Shown here: piece after piece, positions 16,112 to 23,332 of the stretch
Numbering within the stretch: position 1 is the stretch's first letter
Layout: each line of letters starts with the position of its first letter
NCBI GenBank assembly: GCA_017454745.1
Contig: JAFTCL010000003.1
Location: forward strand, 1-34,073
Length of the DNA stretch: 34,073 nt
From: Kiritimatiellia bacterium
Lineage (GTDB): Bacteria > Verrucomicrobiota > Kiritimatiellia > RFP12 > UBA1067
Direction: 5' to 3'
The notes under the pieces: model-generated
The model's input: only the letters and a program-made list of their open reading frames with translations
Databases searched by the model: none
What the model was told of the DNA's origin: nothing
Program-made: the position numbers and the translations under genes

Positions 16112-17209
16112 TTAACCGCGGAGCGGCATAAGCAGATAAAGGAAGGGCACGCTGCACTTGATCAGTGCCGGGCGGCTGCCATCCTCAAGTTCAAAGTAGA
16201 TGTCGTCGTCGCTGATTACCTTCAGCGGATCGATAAGGAACGCCGGATTGAAGGAAAGCGTGATCTCTTTGCCGGCATACTTGATGGGGATGACGTCGCG
16301 GGCCTCGCCAACGTCCGTGGAGGCGGTGCTGATGGTGAGCTGGTTGGCGGAGAAGGTCAACCGGATCACGGCGTCCGCGACAAGCGACACCACGCGTATC
16401 GCGCCCAACAGCTTTTCGCGCTCGATATCCACGCGCTCGGTATATCCGCCGGGAATCACCTGACGGAAATTCGGGTACTTGCCGTCAACCAACTTGGTGC
16501 AGAGGCGGCTGGTGCCGAAATCGAAAACCGCCTGGTTCTTCTGGTTGACAATCTTCATCTCGCCGTCGGAGGCCAGAATGCGGATAAGCTCGCTCACCGC
16601 CTTGATCGGCAGAATCATCTCGACCGGCGAATCCAGCGGCGGCAACTCCACCTCATGCTCGACCAGCGCCATCCGCCGCCCATCGGTGGCGACCATCGTA
16701 AGCTTGTTGTCGAAAAACGACAGCAGCACGCCGTTGAGCGCCTTGCGGGTGTCGTCCAACGCCGCCGCGTAGAAAGTCATACGCAGCATCTCTTTGAACA
16801 CCCCCTGGTCCATGGAATAGCTCGCCTGGGAATCGCTGCTCTCCGGGTTGACCGGGAAATCGCGCATCGACATTCCGTTAAGCTTGGAGAAGAACGACCC
16901 GCACTGCACCGTCGCCACGTTGTTCTCGTCATCCACATCCACGGTGATCTTCTCGCCGGAAAGCCCGCTGATGATGCTGCACAGACGGCGGATCGGCAGC
17001 GTAGTGCTACCGGGGGACTCGATTTCGCACTCCACCGCGCAACGCTCGGAAATATCCATGTCGGTGGTGGTGATCGTGAGCCGGTTCTCCTTTTCGTCCG
17101 CCGTCAACAGGGCGTTTTGGAGGATCTGCATTGCCGGTTTGGTGGCGACCACGTTCTGGACCTTCTGAAGGCCCTCCAAAAACACCGAACGAACAATGTT
17201 AAACTTCAT
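16112..17209 (-). CDS. dnaN: DNA polymerase III beta subunit (sliding clamp)
   Basis: 365 residues from the ATG at 17209 (MKFNIVRSVFLEGLQKVQNV), preceded by TTAGGAG; a longer reading adds nine unneeded residues. The three clamp domains are complete. Hallmarks are LTITTTDMDISERC, FSKLNGMSMRDFP, the domain-2 motif NGVLLSFFDNKLTMVATDGRRMAL, KYPNFRQVIP and the C-terminal LLMPLRG in place of the usual MPMRL/MPMRI end. dnaN is commonly near dnaA and the origin, but no dnaA or recF is in the window. It heads a transcript carrying sialidase, DUF6941 and solute-binding protein genes. Confidence 0.96.
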   Translation of the reverse strand: MKFNIVRSVFLEGLQKVQNVVATKPAMQILQNALLTADEKENRLTITTTDMDISERCAVECEIESPGSTTLPIRRLCSIISGLSGEKITVDVDDENNVATVQCGSFFSKLNGMSMRDFPVNPESSDSQASYSMDQGVFKEMLRMTFYAAALDDTRKALNGVLLSFFDNKLTMVATDGRRMALVEHEVELPPLDSPVEMILPIKAVSELIRILASDGEMKIVNQKNQAVFDFGTSRLCTKLVDGKYPNFRQVIPGGYTERVDIEREKLLGAIRVVSLVADAVIRLTFSANQLTISTASTDVGEARDVIPIKYAGKEITLSFNPAFLIDPLKVISDDDIYFELEDGSRPALIKCSVPFLYLLMPLRG

Positions 17210-17247
17210 GGCATAAACTCCTAAAAATGACAACAAAAACTAACAAC

Positions 17248-17276
17248 ATTAAACCGAAAAACACCGCAAAACTCAA
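17248..17276 (-). promoter_or_regulatory. Sigma70-type promoter for dnaN
   Basis: On the minus strand TTGAGT (17276-17271), a 17-bp spacer and TTTAAT (17253-17248) lie about 40 bp before the dnaN ATG. Confidence 0.55.
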
Positions 17277-17320
17277 GCCGAAAGTGCGCGTGGCGGGAAA
17301 ATAGTTGCCCGCGTTCAGCC

Positions 17321-18745
17321 TCACACGCTGGCCAAAGTATCGATGGCTTTGCCCTTCAACCCGAAGCACTCGATCGGCCGCACCGAGAAGCGGTAATGCC
17401 CCTTAAGCGGCAGTTCGCCCGCCGCAAAGGTGCAACGGCCGGGCATGCCGTTCGGCGTCTCCGGCAGATGGAAATCCGGGGCCAGCACCCGGCGCTGGGC
17501 CTGAACCAGATCAACGTCGTCCTCAATCAGCGTGGCGGTCACTTCGTACTCGAACACCCGGCATTTGTTGCGGGTCTCCGCCGCCGGGAAGGTCACGTCC
17601 AGAAAAGTCTCGCCTTTGTCGTTATTGCGCGACTCCACCTTGACCTCGGCCCCGGCGGCGAACTGCGGCGCGGTACGGCGCTTGGCGCGGTCGGCGTAGG
17701 AAAAAGGCTTGCCGGCGGCCAGCGGCAGCGGAAAGACCCAGTCATCGCCCAGCGACTCGCCGCGGATGAATTCGCGGCGCTCGATCGCCACCCGGTCTTT
17801 GAATACGGACACCAGCATGCCTTGGCGGCTGTTGCCGGTCTCCAGCTGACCGGTCAGGTGTTTGCGCTTTTCGCCGCGATAGCCGGAACTGTTGTTCTGG
17901 TAGGCGTTTTCGCGCAAAGAGAAATCCAGCGAGGCGTATTTCAGCGAAGCGGTGTTGATTGAAGTGAAATCGCCCTGCCACACCGTCCGTTCGTCGGTTA
18001 AAGTGTAGTGACTGTGCCCGGAAAAAGCGATGGCGTTAGGGAATGGGGAGAGGGCCCTGGTGGAGCGGCCGTCATCGTGCCCCCACGCCCAGCTGCCGAA
18101 GCAGGTGTTGCGGGGATGGGCGTGCTGGGTGTAAAAAAACGGCAGGGCGGGGTCGATCTCCTTGGCGTGGTCTTTTATGAACGTTTCGATGTCAATGCCT
18201 TTGCCGCGCTCTTCCCAATGCGCCCCGATTACCGGAATGCCCTTAACCCGCTTGAGCCAAATCGGCTCCCATTTTTCGTGGAACAGCTCTTCCCAGCATT
18301 TGGCGCGGTTCTCGCCGTATCCTATCGCCTCGGCCTTGGCGCCCTCTTCGTTGTTTTTGTAGGCATTGCCCCATTTCCAGGCGGTTACGCAATGGTTGCC
18401 ATAGATGAACAACTGTTCAACGGTGCGACCGCCCGGCGCTTTGCCGTCTGGGAAAACCTTGTACCAGGCATCGGCGCAGAGTTTCATCTGATGGATTCGT
18501 CCGGTGTCGGCGATGTCGCCCGCGATCAGCACCCCGTCGGCCCCTTTGTCGCGGAAATACTCAAGCGCCTTGAGGAAGGTGCCCTCGTCGCCGGGGTTTT
18601 TCAGGTGGACGTCGCTCAGCACCCCAAGGCGCATCACCGCCCCGTCCGCCGCCGCGGCAGGTTCGGCGAACATCCGCCGGGCGCAAAACGCCGCCCCCGC
18701 CATACCGCCGATAAACCACCTTCTTGAAATCATTTTACCCGTCAT
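17321..18745 (-). CDS. Tat-exported calcineurin-like metallophosphoesterase
   Basis: 474 residues. The N-terminus has a twin-arginine signal: SRRWFIGG at residues 7-14, then a hydrophobic stretch and AFCARRMFA, so export of a folded, metal-loaded enzyme is likely. The phosphoesterase ligands are in order: LSDVH (Asp45, His47), AGDIAD (Asp77), GNH (Asn117, His118), TQHAH (His208, His210) and SGHSH (His244, His246). A ~170-residue C-terminal beta domain follows, with no clear family. Substrate unknown; a phosphodiester or phosphomonoester outside the cytoplasm is likely. The ATG is preceded by GGGGAG. The gene probably has its own promoter (18791-18819). Confidence 0.88.
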   Translation of the reverse strand: MTGKMISRRWFIGGMAGAAFCARRMFAEPAAAADGAVMRLGVLSDVHLKNPGDEGTFLKALEYFRDKGADGVLIAGDIADTGRIHQMKLCADAWYKVFPDGKAPGGRTVEQLFIYGNHCVTAWKWGNAYKNNEEGAKAEAIGYGENRAKCWEELFHEKWEPIWLKRVKGIPVIGAHWEERGKGIDIETFIKDHAKEIDPALPFFYTQHAHPRNTCFGSWAWGHDDGRSTRALSPFPNAIAFSGHSHYTLTDERTVWQGDFTSINTASLKYASLDFSLRENAYQNNSSGYRGEKRKHLTGQLETGNSRQGMLVSVFKDRVAIERREFIRGESLGDDWVFPLPLAAGKPFSYADRAKRRTAPQFAAGAEVKVESRNNDKGETFLDVTFPAAETRNKCRVFEYEVTATLIEDDVDLVQAQRRVLAPDFHLPETPNGMPGRCTFAAGELPLKGHYRFSVRPIECFGLKGKAIDTLASV

Positions 18746-18790
18746 CGCCTTACTCCCCGATAAACACTACCCACATTGAAAACTGCGTGA

Positions 18791-18819
18791 AGTTTAACAT
18801 TTTCCGTTCGTAATGCCAA
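18791..18819 (-). promoter_or_regulatory. Promoter candidate for metallophosphoesterase
   Basis: On the minus strand TTGGCA (18819-18814), a 17-bp spacer and TAAACT (18796-18791) lie 45 bp upstream of the start codon. Spacing is ideal and the -35 matches consensus at five of six. Confidence 0.5.
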
Positions 18820-18881
18820 GTCGATTATGGTTGTTCCGGCAAAATCATCGCTCGGCTTTGGCGTAATTGCGGCGGCGCGGC

Positions 18882-20183
18882 TCAACGGTTCAGCCGGATG
18901 GACATTCCGTCCAAAAACTTGTCCGAAACGATTTCGATGGAACCGTCCGGCTTTGCCCCGTCCACGAAAAACCGGCGTGATTGTCCGGGCAGCAGCCCGC
19001 GCACACTGCCCGCTGCGCGTTTTCCGTCCACCGCTACCGTCGCGTCGTGATAAAAGGGCGCCACGCCAGTGTTTTGTATTTCCACCGCCAATCCGCCGTC
19101 GGTGTTGGTAGCACTATTCACGGCGAACCGGTATCCGCATGCGCGCTGGGCGGCAAGAAAACGTTCTCGTGTGGCATAGCGGCCCTTTACCGAATCGTTG
19201 GCAATCATAAAGGTCATGTGGTATTTGGCGGCGGCATTTTCCCATGTGACGCCGTGTATGCCGGCGGGGGAGAGAAAGTTCCGCTGGTCGCTGCGCTTGT
19301 AGTAACTGATTTCGCCGCCGCAAGGTGCCGTCTTCCAGTGTTCAGCGCCAAACGCCTGCCAGTCGCGCTCGTTCCAGCCATCGCCGTTCGACAGGTCGTG
19401 CCCGTCGCACATGAAACTGTCGTCAAACAGTCCGAAGCGCAACCCTTCCCGCGCGAGTTCCACCGCCGGCGAACAACCCGACTCCCGGGCGGCCGCGTCA
19501 ATCGAAACCATCCAAGGCGTGAGTTTGAACGCCTTGTCGAGGAGCCTGAAAAAACGGCGCTGGAAATCGAGCGTCGGGAAGTTTCGGCCGGGAACCGTCC
19601 GGGTTCCGCTGGTATGGTACTCAGCCCAGTGGCCGAACCCGACCTGGACAAACGCGAGGCGCGGGTCGGCGTCGTATCGTTCCGCGAAAGCGCGGTAGAA
19701 AGCGAGGGTGAAATTCTCCAGAGCTGCGCAGGACCAATCGGGGTAGTACGTGGGACCGTCGCCGCCCGGATTTACGGCAAACGTCTCGCGGTAATCGGCA
19801 CGTCTCTTGATGAATGCCGGCACTGCCGTTGCTCCCCTCACCCCGTTCAGCTTTTCGCCGGGGTAGGCGTAGCGGAAACGTATTATCGCCTGATGCCGAC
19901 GGGAGGCGATATCCGACAACAGTGCGTCAATCCGCCGCCAGTCGAAGATCGTTTTTCCGGAAGCGTCCGATCCGGTCGCCACCTCGCACGGCAGACAATA
20001 GGAGAACTCCAGAGAAATTGCGTCCGAGCAAGCCGGGTTGTCCTTAGCTTCATCCGGCCAGAGTACCAGACCCTTCAACGGATTGCAAGTTTCCGGGCGG
20101 GCCGCCGCAAAACCGGAAAGAGAGAAAAACGCCGCTACCGCCAATATCGCGATTCTGCCGTTTACGGGGTAAAGTCTTGCCAT
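18882..20183 (-). CDS. Secreted DUF4874/DUF4832 pseudo-glycosidase
   Basis: 433 residues from the ATG at 20183, preceded by GAGG; a longer frame to 20270 lacks a signal-like start. The signal peptide is about 10-28. The mature N-terminus (NPLKGLVLWPDE, SLEFSYCLPCEV, FDWRRIDALLSDIASR, IIRFRYAYPG) matches the DUF4874 pattern. The following block, including VQVGFGHWAEYHTSG (179-193), matches DUF4832; both are recalled by pattern. The fold is TIM-barrel-like, with a C-terminal beta-sandwich (AVEIQNTGVAPFYHDATVAV). Enzymes of this type are associated with polysaccharide use, but activity is unproven. It lies upstream of the metallophosphoesterase with a 136-bp gap holding a second promoter. Confidence 0.78.
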   Translation of the reverse strand: MARLYPVNGRIAILAVAAFFSLSGFAAARPETCNPLKGLVLWPDEAKDNPACSDAISLEFSYCLPCEVATGSDASGKTIFDWRRIDALLSDIASRRHQAIIRFRYAYPGEKLNGVRGATAVPAFIKRRADYRETFAVNPGGDGPTYYPDWSCAALENFTLAFYRAFAERYDADPRLAFVQVGFGHWAEYHTSGTRTVPGRNFPTLDFQRRFFRLLDKAFKLTPWMVSIDAAARESGCSPAVELAREGLRFGLFDDSFMCDGHDLSNGDGWNERDWQAFGAEHWKTAPCGGEISYYKRSDQRNFLSPAGIHGVTWENAAAKYHMTFMIANDSVKGRYATRERFLAAQRACGYRFAVNSATNTDGGLAVEIQNTGVAPFYHDATVAVDGKRAAGSVRGLLPGQSRRFFVDGAKPDGSIEIVSDKFLDGMSIRLNR

Positions 20184-20202
20184 CTTCCAGAACCTCGTTT
20201 TC

Positions 20203-20231
20203 AATGTAAAGTCATGCCTGTATGCTACCAA
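20203..20231 (-). promoter_or_regulatory. Promoter candidate for DUF4832 gene
   Basis: On the minus strand TTGGTA (20231-20226) and TACATT (20208-20203) are 17 bp apart, 20 bp before the start codon. Each box matches consensus at four of six. Confidence 0.35.
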
Positions 20232-20295
20232 ACCGTACTGTTTTGGGCCAGTGAAGAAAAGCCGCCGCAAACACCCGGTTGCCGCAAATATAACC

Positions 20296-21396
20296 CTACT
20301 CGGACGGACCGATCTTTTTCAACCCAAAATTCTCATCCAGCCGTCGGTCCAGCCGCGACATCATCCCGGACATACCTCCGCGGCCGGCCAACACCTCGCG
20401 GGCGACCGCCCTGGCCAGCGCCAAATTATTCGCCGCGCCCGGACCGCGCGCAAACTCCCATCCCGGTGAAAACTTACTCTCCAACGAAACCTTGCCCTCC
20501 GGGGAAACCCTGTTCTTTGGAGAGAACTTGACCTTTGGAGAAAGTTCCCTATCAGACGTAAGTCCACCCCCGTTATTTATTCCGCCACATAGTCTAATAT
20601 TCTCGTTTGGCGTAAGTTCACCATCCATTGCCATATCCCGAACGCGCCCTTGCGCCATTCCGCAACATGGTCTCATTTTCCCCGACCCCTGCGGCGCATC
20701 AACGCAACCTGCGGTATCATTGTCATTCCGCAACGTAGTCTTATCCAAATCACCACCGTCCTCTTCACACAGCGCAGCCTCGGCAGGATACGGGTCTGCC
20801 AGCCCTACCGCCTGCCGCAACTTCACCGCCAGTTGCTTGTATCGCATCGCGGTCTTGTAGTGCGACCAAATGTCCGGGCAATGTTCGAACAGCCAGCCCT
20901 TCACCCCAGGATTGCGCCCGCAAATGCGGCCGTCCTCGTCAAAACACAGGCTGTTGTCAACGAAAGCGTCGAGATCCAGCAGCGCCGACCCCAACCTCAC
21001 CATGTCCGCCTCGGAGCGTTTTCGGTTAGCCCACAATTCCGACAACCGTTCCGGCGACGGGCAAGGGTTCAGCGTACTGCGCGGCGTGATTTTACGCCGC
21101 TGCGCCCGCAATTCGCGACGACGCAACCGCTCGCGCTCGTAGTACTTCGGGCGGCGCATACGGTTGATCGCGGCGGAAAGGATGCGGCAGACCAGCCATA
21201 GTGCTGCGCTGCCGCCGACACAGACGGATATTGTCAGCGGCAGCGCTATTAGGCAAGCCAGTGAAAGCAACTCGCTGTACCGGGAATGGGTACTTTCCGG
21301 ACCTATGACAAAGCTTAGCGAGGTATCGAAACCGGCGGCAATCCACCTCGCGAACGGGGTGACTTCAATGTTGTAAACGGGCTCTTTCTCTTTCAT
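20296..21396 (-). CDS. Unrecognised membrane protein with repeat-rich C-terminal half
   Basis: 366 residues from the ATG at 21396; no ribosome-binding site is evident, and the frame is open further upstream through non-coding repeats. One or two hydrophobic segments (about 43-76) are followed by a very basic stretch (79-103). A compact conserved-looking domain comes next (DLDAFVDNSLCFDEDGRICG, then VKGWLFEHCPDIWSHYKTAM and RYKQLAVKLRQAVGLADPYP). The C-terminal ~130 residues are low complexity and encoded by DNA repeats: hexapeptides such as VKFSPK, NRVSPE, GKVSLE and SKFSPG, and three copies of a ~19-bp motif. The motif is read in different frames (LCGG, PCCG, TTLRND), so the repeat is selected or propagated as DNA. 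Function unknown. The 3' end closes with DRRLDENFGLKKIGPSE. Confidence 0.65.
   Translation of the reverse strand: MKEKEPVYNIEVTPFARWIAAGFDTSLSFVIGPESTHSRYSELLSLACLIALPLTISVCVGGSAALWLVCRILSAAINRMRRPKYYERERLRRRELRAQRRKITPRSTLNPCPSPERLSELWANRKRSEADMVRLGSALLDLDAFVDNSLCFDEDGRICGRNPGVKGWLFEHCPDIWSHYKTAMRYKQLAVKLRQAVGLADPYPAEAALCEEDGGDLDKTTLRNDNDTAGCVDAPQGSGKMRPCCGMAQGRVRDMAMDGELTPNENIRLCGGINNGGGLTSDRELSPKVKFSPKNRVSPEGKVSLESKFSPGWEFARGPGAANNLALARAVAREVLAGRGGMSGMMSRLDRRLDENFGLKKIGPSE
20462..20551. repeat. Five contiguous 18-bp repeats inside a coding region
   Basis: Units at 20462, 20480, 20498, 20516 and 20534 share the pattern (T/C)(C/T)(C/T)GGNGAAAC(C/T)TTG(C/A)CC. Two diverged relatives follow (20552-20569 and near 20609). 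On the minus strand they encode the hexapeptide S-P-K/E-x-K-F/V. Confidence 0.7.
20579..20744 (+). repeat. Three-copy array of ~19-bp motif, + orientation
   Basis: Consensus TTCCGC-N-AC-R-TAGTCT-N-AT, allowing one mismatch. Copies are at 20579-20598, 20657-20676 and 20725-20744, spaced 78 and 68 bp. The intervening sequence is not conserved. All copies lie inside the 3' part of the 20296-21396 gene and are in different reading frames. Confidence 0.75.
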
Positions 21397-21690
21397 GGTG
21401 GGAATGTTAGCGGAAAAGGCGGAAAAGGTCAATCCCAAAATGAGATTTCGTGACGGAAAAGTCAAAAAGACATATTTGGCGGATAATCCCGGTGGGGGAA
21501 AACGGGAAATGACAGAAATGAGACTACGTAGCGGAAAGTACAAAACCGGGGAATGGGACTTTTGGGGAAATGGGGGGAGACGGGTGGCGGGATAATAAGA
21601 CTTCGTGGCGGAAAATATTTTTGAAGCCGTAATACCGTCAAAGAGTATGGTTGGCGGGGATGGCGGATGGCGGGGGATGGCGGATGGCGG
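21397..21690. repeat. Non-coding stretch with three inverted motif copies and G-rich tandem repeat
   Basis: No convincing gene is seen between 21397 and 21765. The same ~19-bp motif as at 20579-20744 occurs here on the opposite strand at 21440-21458, 21519-21537 and 21595-21613 (spacing 79 and 76 bp). A G-rich block at about 21659-21692 consists of two copies of an 18-mer, itself two GATGGCG units with a G run. Possible roles are a regulatory leader of the adjacent minus-strand gene, a protein-binding array, or remnants of a mobile repeat. Confidence 0.7.
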
Positions 21691-21692
21691 GG

Positions 21693-21731
21693 AAATAAAA
21701 AACCCACGCATAATCGCGGTTATGCGTGGGT
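21693..21731 (-). terminator. Strong intrinsic terminator for the 21766-22656 gene
   Basis: ACCCACGCATAA (21702-21713) pairs perfectly over 12 bp with TTATGCGTGGGT (21720-21731) around a six-base loop. On the minus strand the stem is followed by TTTTTTATTT, 35 bp after the stop codon. Confidence 0.9.
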
Positions 21732-21765
21732 CATGAATGATTGCGCGGTAAAAGCGTTTTCGCCG

Positions 21766-22656
21766 TTACTTGCTGTTGGGATCAACGATTCTGAAGAACA
21801 TCGACTTGGGCTCCTGCGCCTTCGGGGCGTCGGTGAGCACTTTTATCTTCATCCGGGAATCGTTCAACGAACGCTCCTCAATGTCAAAATCAAGATATCC
21901 GGCGGTACCGGACTCGCCGCCCTTCAGCAACTCTTCAACGCTAGTCGCGTACCTCACGGCAAACGACCGGTTGGGGGTCACGCTGGCAAGCGCGCCGCGC
22001 TTCAAAGCCCCGTTGGGCGCTTCCACCGAAAGCCGCCATTTGCCGTCCGGCAGACGTGTCCACTCGGTAATGGAAACCGAGCCGGACAATTCGGCGGGCA
22101 ACGCCGCAATGCTGGCCAGAGTCTTTACCCCGGACACCGGAGAATCCATGACCTTCGGCACGGAAGCGGTGCTGGCGGCAGCAACTTGCGTGGAGGCAAC
22201 AGACGCCACCGAACACCAGCCCAACACGTTGGCGGCGTTTCCGGCCGGTTCCAAACCGCCGTTCGCGCTCTCTTTCACACGGGTGTCCAGCAACGTCACC
22301 TCATAACGTCCCCCTTGGTGCGAGGCGATGAACGCCGCCGGGATATGGAAAAGCGTCGGGCGGCAATAACCGATCGTCACGCCGTCAACCGTGCGCGTCC
22401 CGGCGTTCGGCTGCGCGATCACCAGCTCGCTGTTCTCCGGGTCGGCCATCGTGCCGTCGTTCAGCACCCCTTGGAACTCCGCGCCGTCGCGCACCCAAAC
22501 CAGAGCGTAAATCTCGCCCCGCATCACAGGCGTTCCGTCAGTATAGCAATCCGGCCCGGGCGTGGAAAACTCCAAAACCCCGTAATCATCAGCCCGCACG
22601 GCCGAAACCAGCGCAACCGCCCCAAGAACGGTCGCCATCAAAAATTTCCTGCTCAT
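21766..22656 (-). CDS. Secreted protein of unknown function
   Basis: 296 residues from the ATG at 22656, where the signal peptide MSRKFLMATVLGAVALVSAVRA begins. Other in-frame starts up to 22680 are possible; AAAGGA lies 12 bases upstream of the chosen one. The mature part opens with DDYGVLEFSTPGPDCYTDG and EIYALVWVRDG. A small-residue linker follows (ASVASTQVAAASTASVPKV), then a second beta-rich domain (SVSITEWTRLPDGKWRLSVE, ending SMFFRIVDP). The overall look is of the exported Kiritimatiellae/Lentisphaerae proteins of the 'FFRI' type, with a GKWRLSVEAPNG core, but I cannot name a family. It has its own strong terminator and lies 63 bp after the antitoxin gene. Confidence 0.75.
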   Translation of the reverse strand: MSRKFLMATVLGAVALVSAVRADDYGVLEFSTPGPDCYTDGTPVMRGEIYALVWVRDGAEFQGVLNDGTMADPENSELVIAQPNAGTRTVDGVTIGYCRPTLFHIPAAFIASHQGGRYEVTLLDTRVKESANGGLEPAGNAANVLGWCSVASVASTQVAAASTASVPKVMDSPVSGVKTLASIAALPAELSGSVSITEWTRLPDGKWRLSVEAPNGALKRGALASVTPNRSFAVRYATSVEELLKGGESGTAGYLDFDIEERSLNDSRMKIKVLTDAPKAQEPKSMFFRIVDPNSK

Positions 22657-22718
22657 AGCTCGCATCATTCCTTTCACCAAAATCCCTCAAACCATGACAT
22701 ACATCCCGGAAGAAACCA

Positions 22719-22937
22719 TCACGAAAACCGTTCCGGAAACTCGATATAGTCTTTGTACTCCCGCGAATCCGGGTTTTCCATTATCCGCGCCAAATTCTTG
22801 GCCTGACTGGCCGCCAAACGCCTGGAGAACCTTTCGCCAAAGCGCTTTAAAGAAGGACTGGCCTCCTCGGCGAGAGACACAAACTTCTGCAGTCTTTCCC
22901 AATTCGCAACGCCTTCTTCCACGATATTCTTCTTCAT
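22719..22937 (-). CDS. Putative antitoxin of type II pair, no obvious HTH
   Basis: 72 residues overlapping the toxin gene by four bases (ATGA: its ATG at 22937-22935 shares bases with the toxin TGA at 22936-22934). This is the classic arrangement of a translationally coupled toxin-first pair. The sequence is largely helical and charged (NWERLQKFVSLAEEASPSLK, RFGERFSRRLAASQAKNLAR, then EYKDYIEFPERFS). I see no XRE or ribbon-helix-helix motif, although HigB/Gp49-type toxins are usually paired with XRE antitoxins. It may neutralise by direct binding only, or belong to an undescribed antitoxin class. Assignment rests on position and size. Confidence 0.7.
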   Translation of the reverse strand: MKKNIVEEGVANWERLQKFVSLAEEASPSLKRFGERFSRRLAASQAKNLARIMENPDSREYKDYIEFPERFS

Positions 22938-23257
22938 ATTCCAAGACCTTTCATGATTCGCTTCGCCTTGCGTATCTCGCGCTCTGGAGTCTTACGCGTC
23001 ATCTTCACAAAACCGTTCAACACATACACCCGGTTTTCAATCGCATAACAGTAAAACACCCTATATTGGTTTGCCGAAACCTTGACACGAATCTCAAAGA
23101 GGTTGTCCTCGCCCGAGATTTTCTTCGCTGCCGGCACAGTAAGCCGACCATTTGTCTCTAACTCCTTAATGGTACGCATTATTTCATCAATTACGGGAAT
23201 GGGTTGCGCAAAAATGAATTCTTGCGCTTGCAATGTTATCACAATCTGCTTTTTCAT
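22934..23257 (-). CDS. RelE/HigB-superfamily toxin (phage Gp49-like)
   Basis: 107 residues from the ATG at 23257 (MKKQIVITLQAQEF), with GAGGG and GGGG upstream. The core LFEIRVKVSANQYRVFYCYA, then NRVYVLNGFVKMTRKTPEREIRKA, fits the Gp49-like/HigB mRNA interferase group. Conserved are the 'ELR-x-RI/YRVFY' strand, the 'L-x-x-F-x-K-T-x-x-T-P-x-x-E-I' strand-helix and the positively charged C-terminal helix. Such toxins cut mRNA in the ribosome. It is the first gene of the pair, with a promoter and an inverted repeat just upstream that could serve autoregulation. Confidence 0.88.
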   Translation of the reverse strand: MKKQIVITLQAQEFIFAQPIPVIDEIMRTIKELETNGRLTVPAAKKISGEDNLFEIRVKVSANQYRVFYCYAIENRVYVLNGFVKMTRKTPEREIRKAKRIMKGLGI

Positions 23258-23290
23258 GCCCCAAACCCTCTTCGTCATTGAGAAGTAAGA

Positions 23291-23332
23291 ATGCTACCAC
23301 TTTGATTCTGCGAAAGTCAACAACTTTCACGC
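23291..23332 (-). promoter_or_regulatory. Promoter and inverted repeat for toxin-antitoxin pair
   Basis: On the minus strand TTGACT (23320-23315), an 18-bp spacer and TAGCAT (23296-23291) lie 34 bp before the toxin start. GAAAGT (23312-23317) and ACTTTC (23323-23328) form an inverted repeat overlapping the -35 box, the usual place for an autoregulatory operator. It extends to the stop codon of the upstream PEP-CTERM gene. Confidence 0.5.

Noticed and set aside
21395..21595. 66-codon + strand frame (MVGMLAEKAEKVN...) over the upstream motif array
   Set aside because: Begins without a convincing ribosome-binding site, its content is set by the DNA repeats, and there is no family resemblance.
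20579..21613. Motif arrays considered as a CRISPR
   Set aside because: The repeat is short (~19 bp) and degenerate, spacers are ~58 bp, the copies are partly coding and inverted between clusters, and there are no cas genes.
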